Source: Ciona intestinalis (taxonomy: Eukaryota > Chordata > Ascidiacea > Phlebobranchia > Cionidae). Taken from it: DNA of 64,000 nucleotides. The stretch covers positions 3,449,620-3,513,619 of the forward strand of contig NC_020173.2 of NCBI RefSeq assembly GCF_000224145.3, read 5' to 3'. Below, in pieces: positions 12,866 through 23,832 of this stretch. Below the pieces are notes generated by a model. It was not told the DNA's origin. It was given only the letters and a program-made list of their open reading frames with translations, and did not search any database. The first letter of the stretch is position 1; the number at the start of each line of letters is the position of its first letter. Made by a program: the position numbers and the translations under genes.

Positions 12866-12901
12866 GCACGGCCTACTGGAGATATCTCTAGTAGGCCGTG
12901 C
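12866..12901. repeat. 36-bp near-perfect palindrome
   Basis: Arms GCACGGCCTACT (12866-12877) and AGTAGGCCGTGC (12890-12901) are perfect inverses around a centre containing AGATATCT. The whole 36 bp is self-complementary except for one mismatched pair. No gene lies nearby. Confidence 0.85.
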
Positions 12902-13607
12902 AGACGGGTATTAAAAGTCTGCACGATGGTAAAAAAAGAAAATTCGCACGAAATAATGAAAAGACGTTATCAAATACGTTAATTTTTTTTAAATAATTGA
13001 GAATTTTGCGGACGCATTTGTGTAATGTATGTGTATATAGCATGTATACCACCAAAAATAGGACCAGATAATTTATTAAGCCAACATTTAAATTTAAACG
13101 CTTGTAACGTGCCGACACACTCATACAGCTTTCTAAACCTCAACATCAATTTACCAGGTGGAGCTAGAGGGGTATCAGGTCTTTTATTTCCAGTGACTTT
13201 TTCTTGGCAAGATTTGTTCCGGTCATTCAACTTGACCACCTATAATGACCTGGACAGAGGTTTTGTGAATACCATTTTGAGTTATTGATGTTTGAATACA
13301 ATTTTACACCACAAAGAGGGTTAAACTTAAAACTTGACATTTACAGAACAGGAAACAAACACAGGAAAAACTTATGTCAAGTAAAGTTAAACAAATCTTA
13401 AAGGTTTACGGTATATACAACATTCCAAGACCTAATTTGGCAAGTTGGAGTGATAGAGAGAATAACTTTGCCAATGACAATGACCGTATATGTCTAACAT
13501 AATCTTTTAAGACACCGTTGAAGATCAATAACTGACATGACATCACAGTGCACTTCTATGTGGTTCCCAATGGAATACAAATCACACTTTTCCATATGTC
13601 ACGCGCG

Positions 13608-13640
13608 TGACGTAACAGGATGGTGACGTCGGTTACGTAA
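13608..13640. promoter_or_regulatory. Cluster of bZIP/CRE-like sites
   Basis: Three ACGT-core sites lie within 33 bp: TGACGTAA (13608-13615), TGACGTC (13624-13630) and TTACGTAA (13633-13640). These resemble CREB/ATF and PAR-bZIP sites. They lie about 240 bp upstream of the small ORF at 13877 and about 1.9 kb upstream of the lipase start. A regulatory role is inference. Confidence 0.35.
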
Positions 13641-13876
13641 GGGGAGGTCATCCCCTATCCACGCCCAGTTTTAGACCAATCGGAAACAAGGGGTTGGTAC
13701 TTCGGAACATGCCACACACGTAGTGGAATTCTTGACACAATATAGCCCTGCAACATGATGTCACCATAGCGTCATCAGCACACAGTGGTTCTTTTTTTAT
13801 CCTCGAAGAATACAATAAGCCTATACCTCCTATATGAAACCGATCGCACGAAAGGAAAATTTCATTGCGGCTGGGA

Positions 13877-14122
13877 ATGGCCCTGAGTGAACATGAGCAA
13901 AATATAAACATCTCGAAAAGTAAAGCGTTACCGCAGCCAGTGCGAATGGCGATGGAATCAAAGCTAAATAGGCTTCAAAAGGAAAATTTTAAGGAAGTGG
14001 TCAAGATTAAAAGTTTGAGAAATAAAAAGATTTTGTTTTTAAAAAAACACAAACAAGTTATTAGCAACAAAAAAGAGAACCGTTTTCGACATGGAATATG
14101 CATTAACAGCTTAGGTATTTAA
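13877..14122 (+). CDS. Possible small lysine-rich ORF (81 aa)
   Basis: An ATG at 13877 opens 81 codons ending in TAA. The product is lysine-rich and helical in character (contains ESKLNRLQKENFKEVVKIKS), with few of the low-complexity codons typical of random AT-rich ORFs. I recognise no family and see no flanking splice sites that would make it an exon of a larger gene. It lies downstream of a bZIP site cluster. It could be a short gene, a first exon or chance. Confidence 0.25.
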   Translation: MALSEHEQNINISKSKALPQPVRMAMESKLNRLQKENFKEVVKIKSLRNKKILFLKKHKQVISNKKENRFRHGICINSLGI

Positions 14123-15502
14123 AATTAGCCGCAGGCAGACGAAGGGTAGAACAATGAACAAATAATGATTCAAACTAAGGTGATTCTCAGGGGTGTTTAA
14201 CCTGTACTAACCTTGCTGTGGGAAGGTAGAGTTAGCAACAGAAGGCGTAACCATAGTAATGCGATTTTTGAGAAACACGGATTTTAACGGTACGAAGATG
14301 AATAAAGAAACAAAACAAACCTAGGAAGTGAGAGAGGATAATGAATTCAGAGAAAAAATTCTTTATGACGTTTAGGTTTACTCCAGGTCACAACCTGTTC
14401 GTCCTTGCTAAGGTTACTATAGTTCATATGAATGTAAATCGCTACATTTTACATTTTCGATTCAAAAATGCATTCTATAACAATTATTATGTAAATATAC
14501 GCACACTACAATCGATTAAAAAAATTAAAACGGTCATTTAATGCCAGAAAACAATTTAATAATAAAGTAGGCGTTGTCTTACCCAAGAGGTTTGGTAAAT
14601 TGATTATTATTGCGTTGATGATGTCACAATTGTCTATATTCGAATGTTGACTGCACATCCTTTCATTACAATGCGGTAAAGGCGCGCTCATATCAACGAA
14701 AGTCATGTGAGTTTGGATCAAAGAGCTTTTCGTTAGCGTCCCAGCCTTGTGCCTTGTACACTCATCACGCAGAGAATGATTATGATTGGTCGAAGCCAGT
14801 GGCCTGACGAGAAATACTACGGAGGGTCAACCAAGCGTGAAAGCCGGTAGGTGATTGAAGAAGGCCGCATAACTGAAACGGTTTGCTGTGTCACACATGA
14901 GAAGCATTCGAAGGAACGTATGGTAGTTTTAAAGCTGGATGCGAAGTGTATATTAAAGATTGTCGCGTAGTTAAGGTGAGATATTTTTAGGATGGTTTTA
15001 TTTTACCTGTACAACGCAAGGATAAATCGTTTTTCTTAAGGTAAATGTTCCGTGAAATAGCATTTTGAAATAATTTGTTTCGTAATTTAGCGTTTTTATT
15101 TGCTGAAGAAGTAGAAAAGTCATTAATTACAGTAGTATTTGTCAGCCAGCGTAGTGTGTACCTGATAGTAGCAAAGTAAATAGTTTTTCTCCGATGAAGT
15201 TTTCGTCAATATTGTGAATGTGTTCGGAAGTGTGCTCAAGTCAAAAGTGATTACTTCGACTAATGTACGGTCAAGAGAGGTCGCGTTAGTTGCAATGTTA
15301 ATTGACAAATATTTACTTAAGTATTTACTTTAACCGTGTACCTTTTTTTATCAGGTTTCGTTTAGTTTAAATTCATTCAAATTAAGTTCATTTAGTTATA
15401 TAGCTGACTAAAAACTTTGTTAATTTTGAATTTACAACGACTGAAAATTTACCCTTTGATCTTTAACCCAACTCACTGAAAAAAGAAGTTCAAGGCATCA
15501 AA

Positions 15503-18500
15503 ATGAAACGCAACCGAAACCATCACAAAAAAGTGATCGGAAGGAGGCCCCGACTGTCACTGCCGGTGCTTCTTAAAATCTGTCTATTTTACGTCTATCT
15601 CAGCTTTACGCCTGTGAAAAGTAAGTCGGATTTTTTAGAATTTAAATGTTACATAAGAGAATGTGTTTTACTAGCTTGTGTCTTGTTTCAGGTTATAAAA
15701 CCAAGCAATCCATAGCCCAGGGAACGAAACAAACCGTTTGCTACGAACAGCTCGGCTGTTTCTCTAGTCTGCCCCCATTTTCACCAACAATGCCACTCCC
15801 AATGTCTCCACACAAGATTCAAACGGAATATTACTTAAGAACGAGGCAGAATCCAAACGTCGATCAACCAATTATTCCAGAGGCGAGCAATCTTACCAAT
15901 TCCTTGTTTGATCCTACCAAACCGACAAAGATAATTATCCACGGTTATGTGGTAAGTTTTTCAACAATCAAAACAGTGCTGTTTACTGCATTCGTTGTAG
16001 TTGCATTGTGTAATATTGTGTTTTCGCTACAGCTGTTGGTGGCCAACTTTCCAGAATGGGTTCCTCAAGTCACCGAAACGATTTTATATCAAGAAGACGT
16101 TAACGTTATACAGATCAACTGGGTAAAAGGCGCCCATGTTGAATACGACAACGCTGCTTCAAACACGCGTCTGGTAGGAGCACAAGTTGGTTTTCTTATC
16201 AAAATGTTAATGGTAAGTTTATAAACAGGCCTCAGAAGTTGATAAAATGATAATTTTTTATTTATTCATTTTCCAGGAGGTGCGTAACGCTCGCGCTGAA
16301 AACTTTCACCTTGTCGGCTTCAGTTTGGGTGCACATGTAGCAGGGTTTGCCGGTAAAACGGTACAGCAAGCCGGGAAGAGGCACACCGTTGGACGAATAA
16401 CCGGTTTAGATCCGGCCAACCCGGGATTCAATTCTGACAACTCGTCCGTCAGACTCGACCGTTCTGACGCAAAATTCGTAGATGTTATTCACACAGACAC
16501 TCACACCATGTTAAATATGGGTAAGTCGAAACGTTTTGTGTTGTAACGAATGCGTTGCCAACAATATCTCTGAATACTTGCTGTAACAAGATACGTACCT
16601 GGTAACACAACAGAACAAAGCCTCGATCACTCTTTATTTATTGTCGCGCGCCTTTTGAAGTAAATTGACTCTTGGTGCGCGGGAAACGTAGTTTAACGTT
16701 GGATTTTAACACAGCTTCTGGAATGAACCGAAACTTGGGCCACGCCGACTTTTACCCGAACGGAGGAGCTTACCAAACTGGTTGCAGTGCGTGGAAAGAT
16801 GACTCCACCTGGGTATCAGGTAAGAAGCTGCCTTTCTTTGAATTGTAACATAACTGCACCATATTGAATATAAACGAGTGTCGAGGCGTTTTAGATTGAA
16901 TTGCCCGCTGTGTGCTATGGCAGCTATGCTACCGCGGTTTCTTCGAACCCAAAGCGAAACAGCTGAGATCGTATGGCGTTTTCAACAGACAGAAACATAG
17001 CGCTTGGTATATGCTTAATGGCCACAACAGTTCGAATATAGCATATCGTGTGCGTCACTAGCTTGGCTGTTCAAATGATAGCGACCCTCGGATAAGCTCG
17101 ATCAAAATAGCCTTGAGCTCAATCTATCGTCGCTGCTAGCGATTCTCACATAGGTCGGGTCAACTTGTTTTGAGGCATTTCGTCGTCCAACATACTTTAA
17201 AGCGGAGTTCCCCGATTTAGTAATTGATAGGACGCATTTCGGATAAACTATAAGCGATATCGAGTTTGTTTTACACACATGCCATCGGGCGTTGGGATAA
17301 GTCCTTGAAACGCATGTTACGAACATGCCACACACGAGTATATCACGTGTTTTCATTTAACGACCTCTAGTCCAAACAAGCTAGTTTACTTTAGATAAGC
17401 GGTGACGTGGCCATTCATTCAGCGGCGAGTTTGGTTATGGAGTGTCTTATGGATCTTAGTATGCATCGCGCAAACGGGAAAACCTTTGACTGGAGTTACA
17501 GCCACAATTCCTTAAAGGGAGATTGCGGTACAAAACACGCCCAAGTCAAAAATCACGAGAGTCTGCAACGTCACGGTCCGTTGTTTTTCTGCGATGCGAA
17601 ATATCGCTGAACCGCGCGGAATGCGTTCAAATTCGTACCAGAGGCACACTTAAACGCATAGGTTTTACAAATATATCATATTTAATACGTTTCCATGCTT
17701 CCCAAATTATGAACATAATCCTGAATAGTCGATTCAAATCCCGTGGTCCGTATCCACTACGGTCGAAAATGACGTAATTGTTTATGTCAATATTGAAACT
17801 GAATGACCCATTTGTGGATACGCACATCCTTAGCCAAACTTTTCCATATCGAAACCTTTGGAGAAAACGCTTAAAATCTTTTGAGAAATTCCCCGAAATT
17901 CAGACGTCTTGAATTGAATTCCTCAATGACAATTCCTCTCGTGTGCTTGAATCATTGGTTTCGAATTCCACGTGATATGACGTCACATGGCCTCATCCAA
18001 TCGTACGATGTTCAGCAGACACGCCACCCCTAAAGGTCTATAATAAACGCTACGTAGAGGTCGAATCAGGAGTCGCACGGTTGAACACGTTACACTTAAT
18101 CCGGCACTGTGCTCATTCAACCGGAATAACCTCTGTTCAAGCTGACCTGAAGTAACCCAGGCACAGTAGCGGTGACGTCAGTATCGTACGTTCTATTTAC
18201 AGGAAGAGTAACTAAGGATATAAACGCCATCCGACACCCATTGAGAGGCGCGAAGAGCCGCTCTCTGTCATTCGTGTTCAAACGATTCAAAGCGTTGAAG
18301 TCTATTTTCGTTCCATTCAACTCGTATCACAATGACAGTACCGTTAACGAATAACCAAATTCATTTGCGTAATGTCAACAATTGAATAATAGCGGTTTAA
18401 TAACAAATCAAGTCATTAAATTACATGACTTACTAAAACCATTAAATTAATTCGCTAAAATGATTCATTAACTCCGATAGATTAATAATGGCAACAAATC

Positions 18501-20734
18501 GATTAATGTGCGCATTTTCCGGTTTTAGCCGTTACTAATAACAAAGAGTCTGCCATAAGGTCGCCTGGTCTAGGACGAGGTTACTAAAGCGCAGTAAATG
18601 AATGTACACTGGTGTCACGTCGCGCATACCACCGAGATACGTTGCTATTGCCTATTTTTTTACGACCGAGTAGTTCCGAGGCTGGGAAACTTAGCGAAAC
18701 TATGGTCAGATGAAACGTTGGAAATTCATCCGACGTTTAACCGCATGTGGTGATTTATAGTTACACATTACCGCGCCACACACAGCGTTTTTCCTTTCAA
18801 CAGCAGTTAAAAGCTAAATTACGTATGCGTACAGTATGCCAGGGTATCCGCTTCCGATATGACACCCAAGAAATGTGTACTTGACAGTAAATACACCACT
18901 GTTGGTTTACAGTCAAAATCATCAAAGGCGAAATCTTTAATGAGCTGCGTTGGCATTACATAAACACTCGACCGCTACAGAAAATCTCGCTCGCATAGCC
19001 CGAGGGGTGATTTTTGTAAACTTCGTATTGTGTTGGTAAACTTGGTATATTCATGCCACCCCAGGTACAATTATACGATTACAAATGATGCGATTTCAAA
19101 TCAATCTTTCCACTCGAGACTGTATAAGTGGTTACCATTAACAACCATTACACAGAGAGTGTCCGTTAGTTTTAACTTTGGCGTGGTTTTAAAACATTCC
19201 AACATTCGTAATTGCTCGTTCAGCAGTTCCGAATGATGTCGAAGCACCTTTTGAAGTGCTATGTCACTGCTGTCTGTCTATTTAAAGGCCACTAGAAACC
19301 ATACACCCCCCGAATGCCCTATACTGTTTGGTTTGCGCGTATGCTACTTCATGTCGCTTGTTTCTATTGCAGCGGTGACCGACTCTACAACATGTGACCA
19401 CTTACGAGCCACCCAGCTTTTTAAAGAGAGCATAAATGCTACTGGTTCTGAGCACTTTATGTCCGCTTACCGATGCGACAGTTATGAAAAATTCAAGGTA
19501 AATTTTCCTAATACCTAGTCTGCTATGCTTTACATGCGACCAGCGTTATGTAATACATTTCCGTTTAACATGGTGTGTTTGACTTTGTTTGTTATGTGAA
19601 ATTTTACCTATACTTGTGTTTTTAGCGTGGCGTGTGCCTTCGTTGCTCAGGCAACAACGGTAAAGGCAGAAACCGATGTCGTCGTATGGGATATTGGGCA
19701 ACTCCGCCGCATGGGAAACAAAACCAAGTCCAGTATTACCTAACCACAAGCGGGCACGCCCCATTTACAGGTAAATACTCGCTTCACAAAGATTCCCACG
19801 CAAAAATTATCACGTTAGTTGTCGAAATCCCTGCAGTTCATGTTCATTAGGTTTAAATTTAATCTCGATATCCGCATTTACAGTTAAACACTACCAAGTT
19901 CAAATCCACTGGCGAAACGACACTGCAACTTACTCGAACGTGAATATTGAAGGATTTAAAGCGAAATTGTACCTCACACTCCACGGCGAACGCGGCAGCA
20001 CGACGGAAATCGCACTTAATGAGTAAGTTTGCATTTAACCGCCGGCTACGTCGGTCAGTGATTAGTTTCTGAGATTAAACCGTGGTTATTCATCGTATGC
20101 TAACCGGTTATTTTCCATCGCAGCGGAGCGACTTTTCAAGTCATTGCTGGCAAGACCACCCGGTTTCTTGTAACACAAGACACAGCACAAGACATTGGTG
20201 AAATACAGCGCGTTACTTTCCGATGGGAGAGGCCAACTTGTTGGACGTGGTTTTTCTGCCCAACTGAAAACATTCACTTAAAACGTATCAAAATTTTCGA
20301 CGCTGAGGAACAAAGAAGGTAAATTTTCTTCGCTATTTTAAAACGCTGTTATCCGTATTTGTATGCCTGTTAGCCATTTAATTAACCTTGGGTTGTTCGC
20401 CATGTATGTTTATTAACATGAGTTTATTTGTTGTAGGTACGTGTACCTGCCCCTCGGAAAAGACCGCGAAGGACGAATTCGCTCATACGAGATTAAACCC
20501 GACGAACAATTCGAGCTTCTCCGTTCCTCCTACATTCGATCTCTGTTCCCGGGAAAATACCGATCGTTAAATAAAGAAGAAGCGTGGGTAAACCGTGTGC
20601 GACCCCCACTTGTTCGTGTCCCAAAGCGACCTCGACCGTCAAGCGGTCAACTCGACACCGATGCTACGAACAATCGTTTACCAGGCCCTATTGCGACCTC
20701 GCCCCCAGAAGGTGATCATGAGACCGTCGTATGA
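15503..20734 (+). CDS. Secreted lipase, pancreatic-lipase family
   Basis: A predicted extracellular ester hydrolase (triglyceride or phospholipid) of the pancreatic/lipoprotein lipase superfamily. Ten exons join in phase: 15503-15620, 15692-15951, 16033-16212, 16277-16520, 16715-16819, 19373-19497, 19626-19770, 19884-20022, 20124-20318 and 20437-20734, giving 602 residues. A basic N-terminus is followed by a hydrophobic signal ([14 protein letters not shown]), then VCYEQLGCF as at the mature start of pancreatic lipase. The catalytic triad is visible: Ser about 202 in GFSLGAH, Asp about 231 in GLDPANPG and His about 312 in CDHLRA. The lid loop between Cys residues (GC...CDH) is about 19 residues, slightly shorter than in pancreatic lipase. 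A PLAT/C2-like domain spans about residues 393-505. The last exon adds about 98 residues, basic and proline-rich, not expected from the family. Which paralogue it is cannot be told by eye. Intron 5 is unusually long (16820-19372). Candidate poly(A) signals lie at 20810 and 21596. Confidence 0.92.
16820..19372 (+). other. Large lipase intron, no gene seen
   Basis: This 2.55-kb intron is much longer than any other in the gene. It contains E-box CACGTG (17969-17974) four bases from a perfect CRE TGACGTCA (17978-17985), and TGACGTCA again near 18175. The ORFs in it are short, lack family resemblance and overlap on both strands. An intronic enhancer is possible but unproven. Confidence 0.4.
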
Positions 20735-23622
20735 TGATGAGCGACACAACCCCGGTCATAATAACAATCAGACGCACGCGTGCACCAAGCGATTACACTG
20801 TAAACCGCTAATAAACGAAAGTTGCTCGGTGCACGAACTAGAGAAACACTGTGGAGTTCCAAACCGCGGGCCGAGACCGTCCGCAACCAAACGCGTAGGG
20901 CCGTGAACAAATCCCTTGTTTTTTTGTTTTGTCTATATTTATTTCTTATTTATTTGACTCTAAATGTACGGTATCGTTCTGTAATAGTTCTGTTCCTGAT
21001 TTGTGTACCTACGTTTGTGTGGGCAGCGTTAACGTCATTACCCCGCCATCCACACAGCGCACCACTGTGAAACTAGCGTGCGGGTTTCAACGCAAAATTC
21101 ACCTACCCTTATTTTTCGCATGTTTCCTCGAACTGAAAAACCGCGGTGCAAATGCTCTTACCTCTCCACTGAGCAACTAACCCGCCCCTCATTATGCCGA
21201 TCGCCGTACTGCTGCTGTATACGCCGTTGCAATGGTTTGTTAAGCAGCATGGCCGTCGTTTTTTCTCCCAACCAAACGTACACGTCTTCCAAACGAACAT
21301 CAGAAGTGCCTTGTTTGTTTAAACCTGGTTTTCGTGTTCCCATGTTCCCTACCCTGTTAGGTAACCCATATGAACGTGCAATAGCTCGCGCCACCGAGAG
21401 TACCGGCGTACATACATAGCTGAATTTATCTTTTCCTTAAAAATTCGTGTACGGTATATACATTTTGCCCCACTATATATTTTTGTACGCCCTTTCCGCA
21501 TGTAACGGAACTTACATTATATAACATTGCGCACGCCATGTTACGAAAAATACCACTTGGTTGACACTGTGATTTTGTGTTCAATTTACGTTACAAATAA
21601 ATTCCCCACCTTTAACATTGCCGTTTGCTATCTTGATCTTCAATGGAAAAGTAGCTAGAAGGATAACGTGTAGCGCCATATGCTCGGACGAAAGGAAGTT
21701 TAAAACGGATGTAATTCAGTCTAGGCATCTACAGCCTATACCCTACAGTAGGTGGTGTAACGCTATATACGATCACGGGGCAAAACAAACGAGTGTGCGT
21801 CAGTTATGTCATATTGCTCTATTGTTGGGGATTAAGTTTCGTACACAAGACCAATGCAGCGGCAATTCAATTACGAATGTGTATTATACCCCCTTTGACA
21901 CAAAGCGAATGAAAGAAAACGAATCGGGATCCTTTGTGACCCTTCACAGATCGATTTGCACATTTACAAGGTTTCAGTGCTGTTGGTGGCAATTTGAGTG
22001 GAATAATATATCTGATCGGTTCGTACTTTACCCTGGGCGTATTTCTGGGTGTGGCATGTTTTGAAAACTATTAGTAGCACCCAGCAACGTCTTACAAAAT
22101 GCCGAACGAAAACGCTCTAAATATTACTTTTTGTTTCACCGTTTGAACTTGCTACTATTGTTGCTTTACATTCCGACGTAAAACTTATAGTAAAAAAACA
22201 CACCCTAACAATTTGTTTCTTTTAAAAGAAATGAAGCGAAACTTTTATAATACCTCGTCATGCTATGTGGTTCAAGTTTCATATTAAAAAAACACACCCA
22301 CTTACATACCAACTATTTAACACATGTTATTTTTAGGGTATTCATAAAACGGGAACTATCTTACTCGGTCGGCCGCTCAAAAGCACCAGATGTTTGAAAT
22401 ACGCTTTGTGTATGATCACAACAGCTAGTAGTATTCCCGAAACACAGTACTATGTATAGTGCAATCAAATACCAGTTATCATGAACAAACAAATATGCGA
22501 CCGAAATAAACTTGGTCGCGCAAGCGTTGAACTGCTGGTCTGGAAATTTACAGAAAACCAAACATAGATAGGCGACATTCCAATCGAAGATATAAATACG
22601 GAACCACGCGTAGTTGGTACACACTAAAATAGGCTCCTTACTGCCAGCTACCGGATACTTAATGCACAGTAACACGAAACAACGATCTTGATAGAAACAT
22701 TGGGTTAAACCGGTTGAAACACAATATAAATTTTGTAACACACTTACCATTACGTCCAAGAAGTGCCGTTCAGAGTCCAGTAAATGGTACAGTCAGTCTC
22801 AAAGTGTGGATTGTCATCATTGACACTAGTTATTTTACCACGCATAGAATCACACTTCTGTGGGTAAAAATATATTGAGTTACACTACGGTTTGCTTCCG
22901 TGTATATCAGAATGCCATTAGTGACAGCTTGATTAAAGGGAAAACCATTAAGCTACTGATAAATTACATACACGGTTAATGTAACAGCAACATTGAGCCT
23001 CGTACCCTCCAGTTACGAGGCCAACGTTTAACCATTATGCTACTGATACCTTATACTACATACTGGTAGACCAAGCTTAAATACATCTTGTACACGACAC
23101 GGTAAAGTTGTCCATAGCATTTGGCTTTTGAGAAGTGAAGTAGAAAAATTAAGATATGCACACAGATTAACCTTACCTATAATGTGCTTTTGGATTAACA
23201 ATAGTTATTATTGTGCTGCATATAAACTTTAGTTCAATGAAGTGAAGAATTATACAGTACGGTTTATTCTACACTAGATTTATTAAAAATTTAATTTAGA
23301 TTCTAAAAGTAAGAAAATCGTCTTAATTATAACTACATTCAATCTACAGCGCTAAAATAAGAATACTTGGCGAATAAAACGAACAGTTTTGTAGTTTTAG
23401 ACACAGTGGCGAAAAATAAGGTTCTGTGTAACTTTTAGGACACTGTTTTGTGCAAACTATAATGAAAGCATATCTTCTATCTACTGCATAATATTTGATA
23501 ATGATTTTGAGTGGTTGGAATAGAACACAAAATTAGGGTTTATAAAAGAGGCGAAAATCCAGCTACATTTGTGTAGGGCTAAGACTAAGATCTGATTTGA
23601 GGTTTTCAGATACAATATCTAA
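20735..23622. other. Lipase 3' UTR and intergenic region
   Basis: This region between the lipase stop and the C1orf87 homologue contains AATAAA at 20810-20815 and 21596-21601 (candidate lipase poly(A) signals) and a tRNA-like SINE fragment at about 22970-23050. The ORFs of 148 codons (21618-22064) and 132 codons (22361-22759, minus) lack family resemblance and biased codon use, and are treated as chance. Confidence 0.5.
22970..23050 (-). repeat. tRNA-derived SINE fragment
   Basis: Read on the minus strand, it has an A-box-like TAGCATAATGGTTAA and, about 30 bp on, a B-box-like GGTACGAGGCTC, followed by ATGTTGCTGTTAC. The B-box and what follows resemble the sequence at 1255-1345 (minus), suggesting one family. 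The clover-leaf does not look intact, so this is not called as a tRNA gene. Confidence 0.45.
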
Positions 23623-23818
23623 TATAGTACTGTGGGGTAGGATGGGATTAGCACCTAAATCCAATATTTCCTGATCGTATTTTTAAGTTACTTTAACAAT
23701 TACCAACTCTTTTTAAAGAGTATCGGGGCTACAGTTACAACTTTTTTAATAGTCTTTGTTTACTATCAAATGGGACGAGAAAATGAGGCATGTCCCGTCT
23801 TACCCCACCCAACTATAT
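23623..23818 (+). mobile_element. MITE copy (family A) in C1orf87 3' UTR
   Basis: It begins TATAGTACTGTGGGGTAGGA and ends GTCTTACCCCACCCAACTAT, with family interior marks (CCTGATCGT, ACTATCAAATGGGACGAGAA). Its right end is about 15 bp from the stop codon of the minus-strand C1orf87 homologue, so it must form part of that 3' UTR. The minus strand of the element carries ATTAAA (23745-23750), a possible poly(A) signal. Confidence 0.8.
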
Positions 23819-23832
23819 AGAGCTATATGACG

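Larger units (their letters stand above)
11452..15502. other. Long intergenic stretch, NADK2 to lipase
   Basis: About 4 kb separate two divergent genes. It contains a near-intact MITE (12160-12356), a 36-bp palindrome (12866-12901), a cluster of bZIP-type sites (13608-13640) and an 81-codon ORF (13877-14122). A good donor at about 14975 (AAG|GTGAGA) could end a non-coding first exon of the lipase gene. Other ORFs (for example at 13025-13288 on both strands) have no family resemblance or splice support. Confidence 0.5.

Noticed and set aside
12979-13288. Overlapping ORFs on both strands near the palindrome
   Set aside because: Both strands are open without motif or splice support; I could not tell coding from chance.
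17690-17760. B-box-like GATTCAAATCC in the lipase intron
   Set aside because: No A box or foldable tRNA around it.
21618-22064. 148-codon ORF downstream of the lipase
   Set aside because: No ATG at its edge, no family resemblance, no splice context; it lies in 3' flanking DNA.
22361-22759. 132-codon minus ORF
   Set aside because: Composition looks random (rich in Cys, Phe and Tyr from AT-rich DNA) and no family is recognised.
22970-23050. tRNA gene on the minus strand
   Set aside because: A- and B-box-like motifs are present, but no convincing acceptor stem or anticodon arm; it fits a SINE fragment better.
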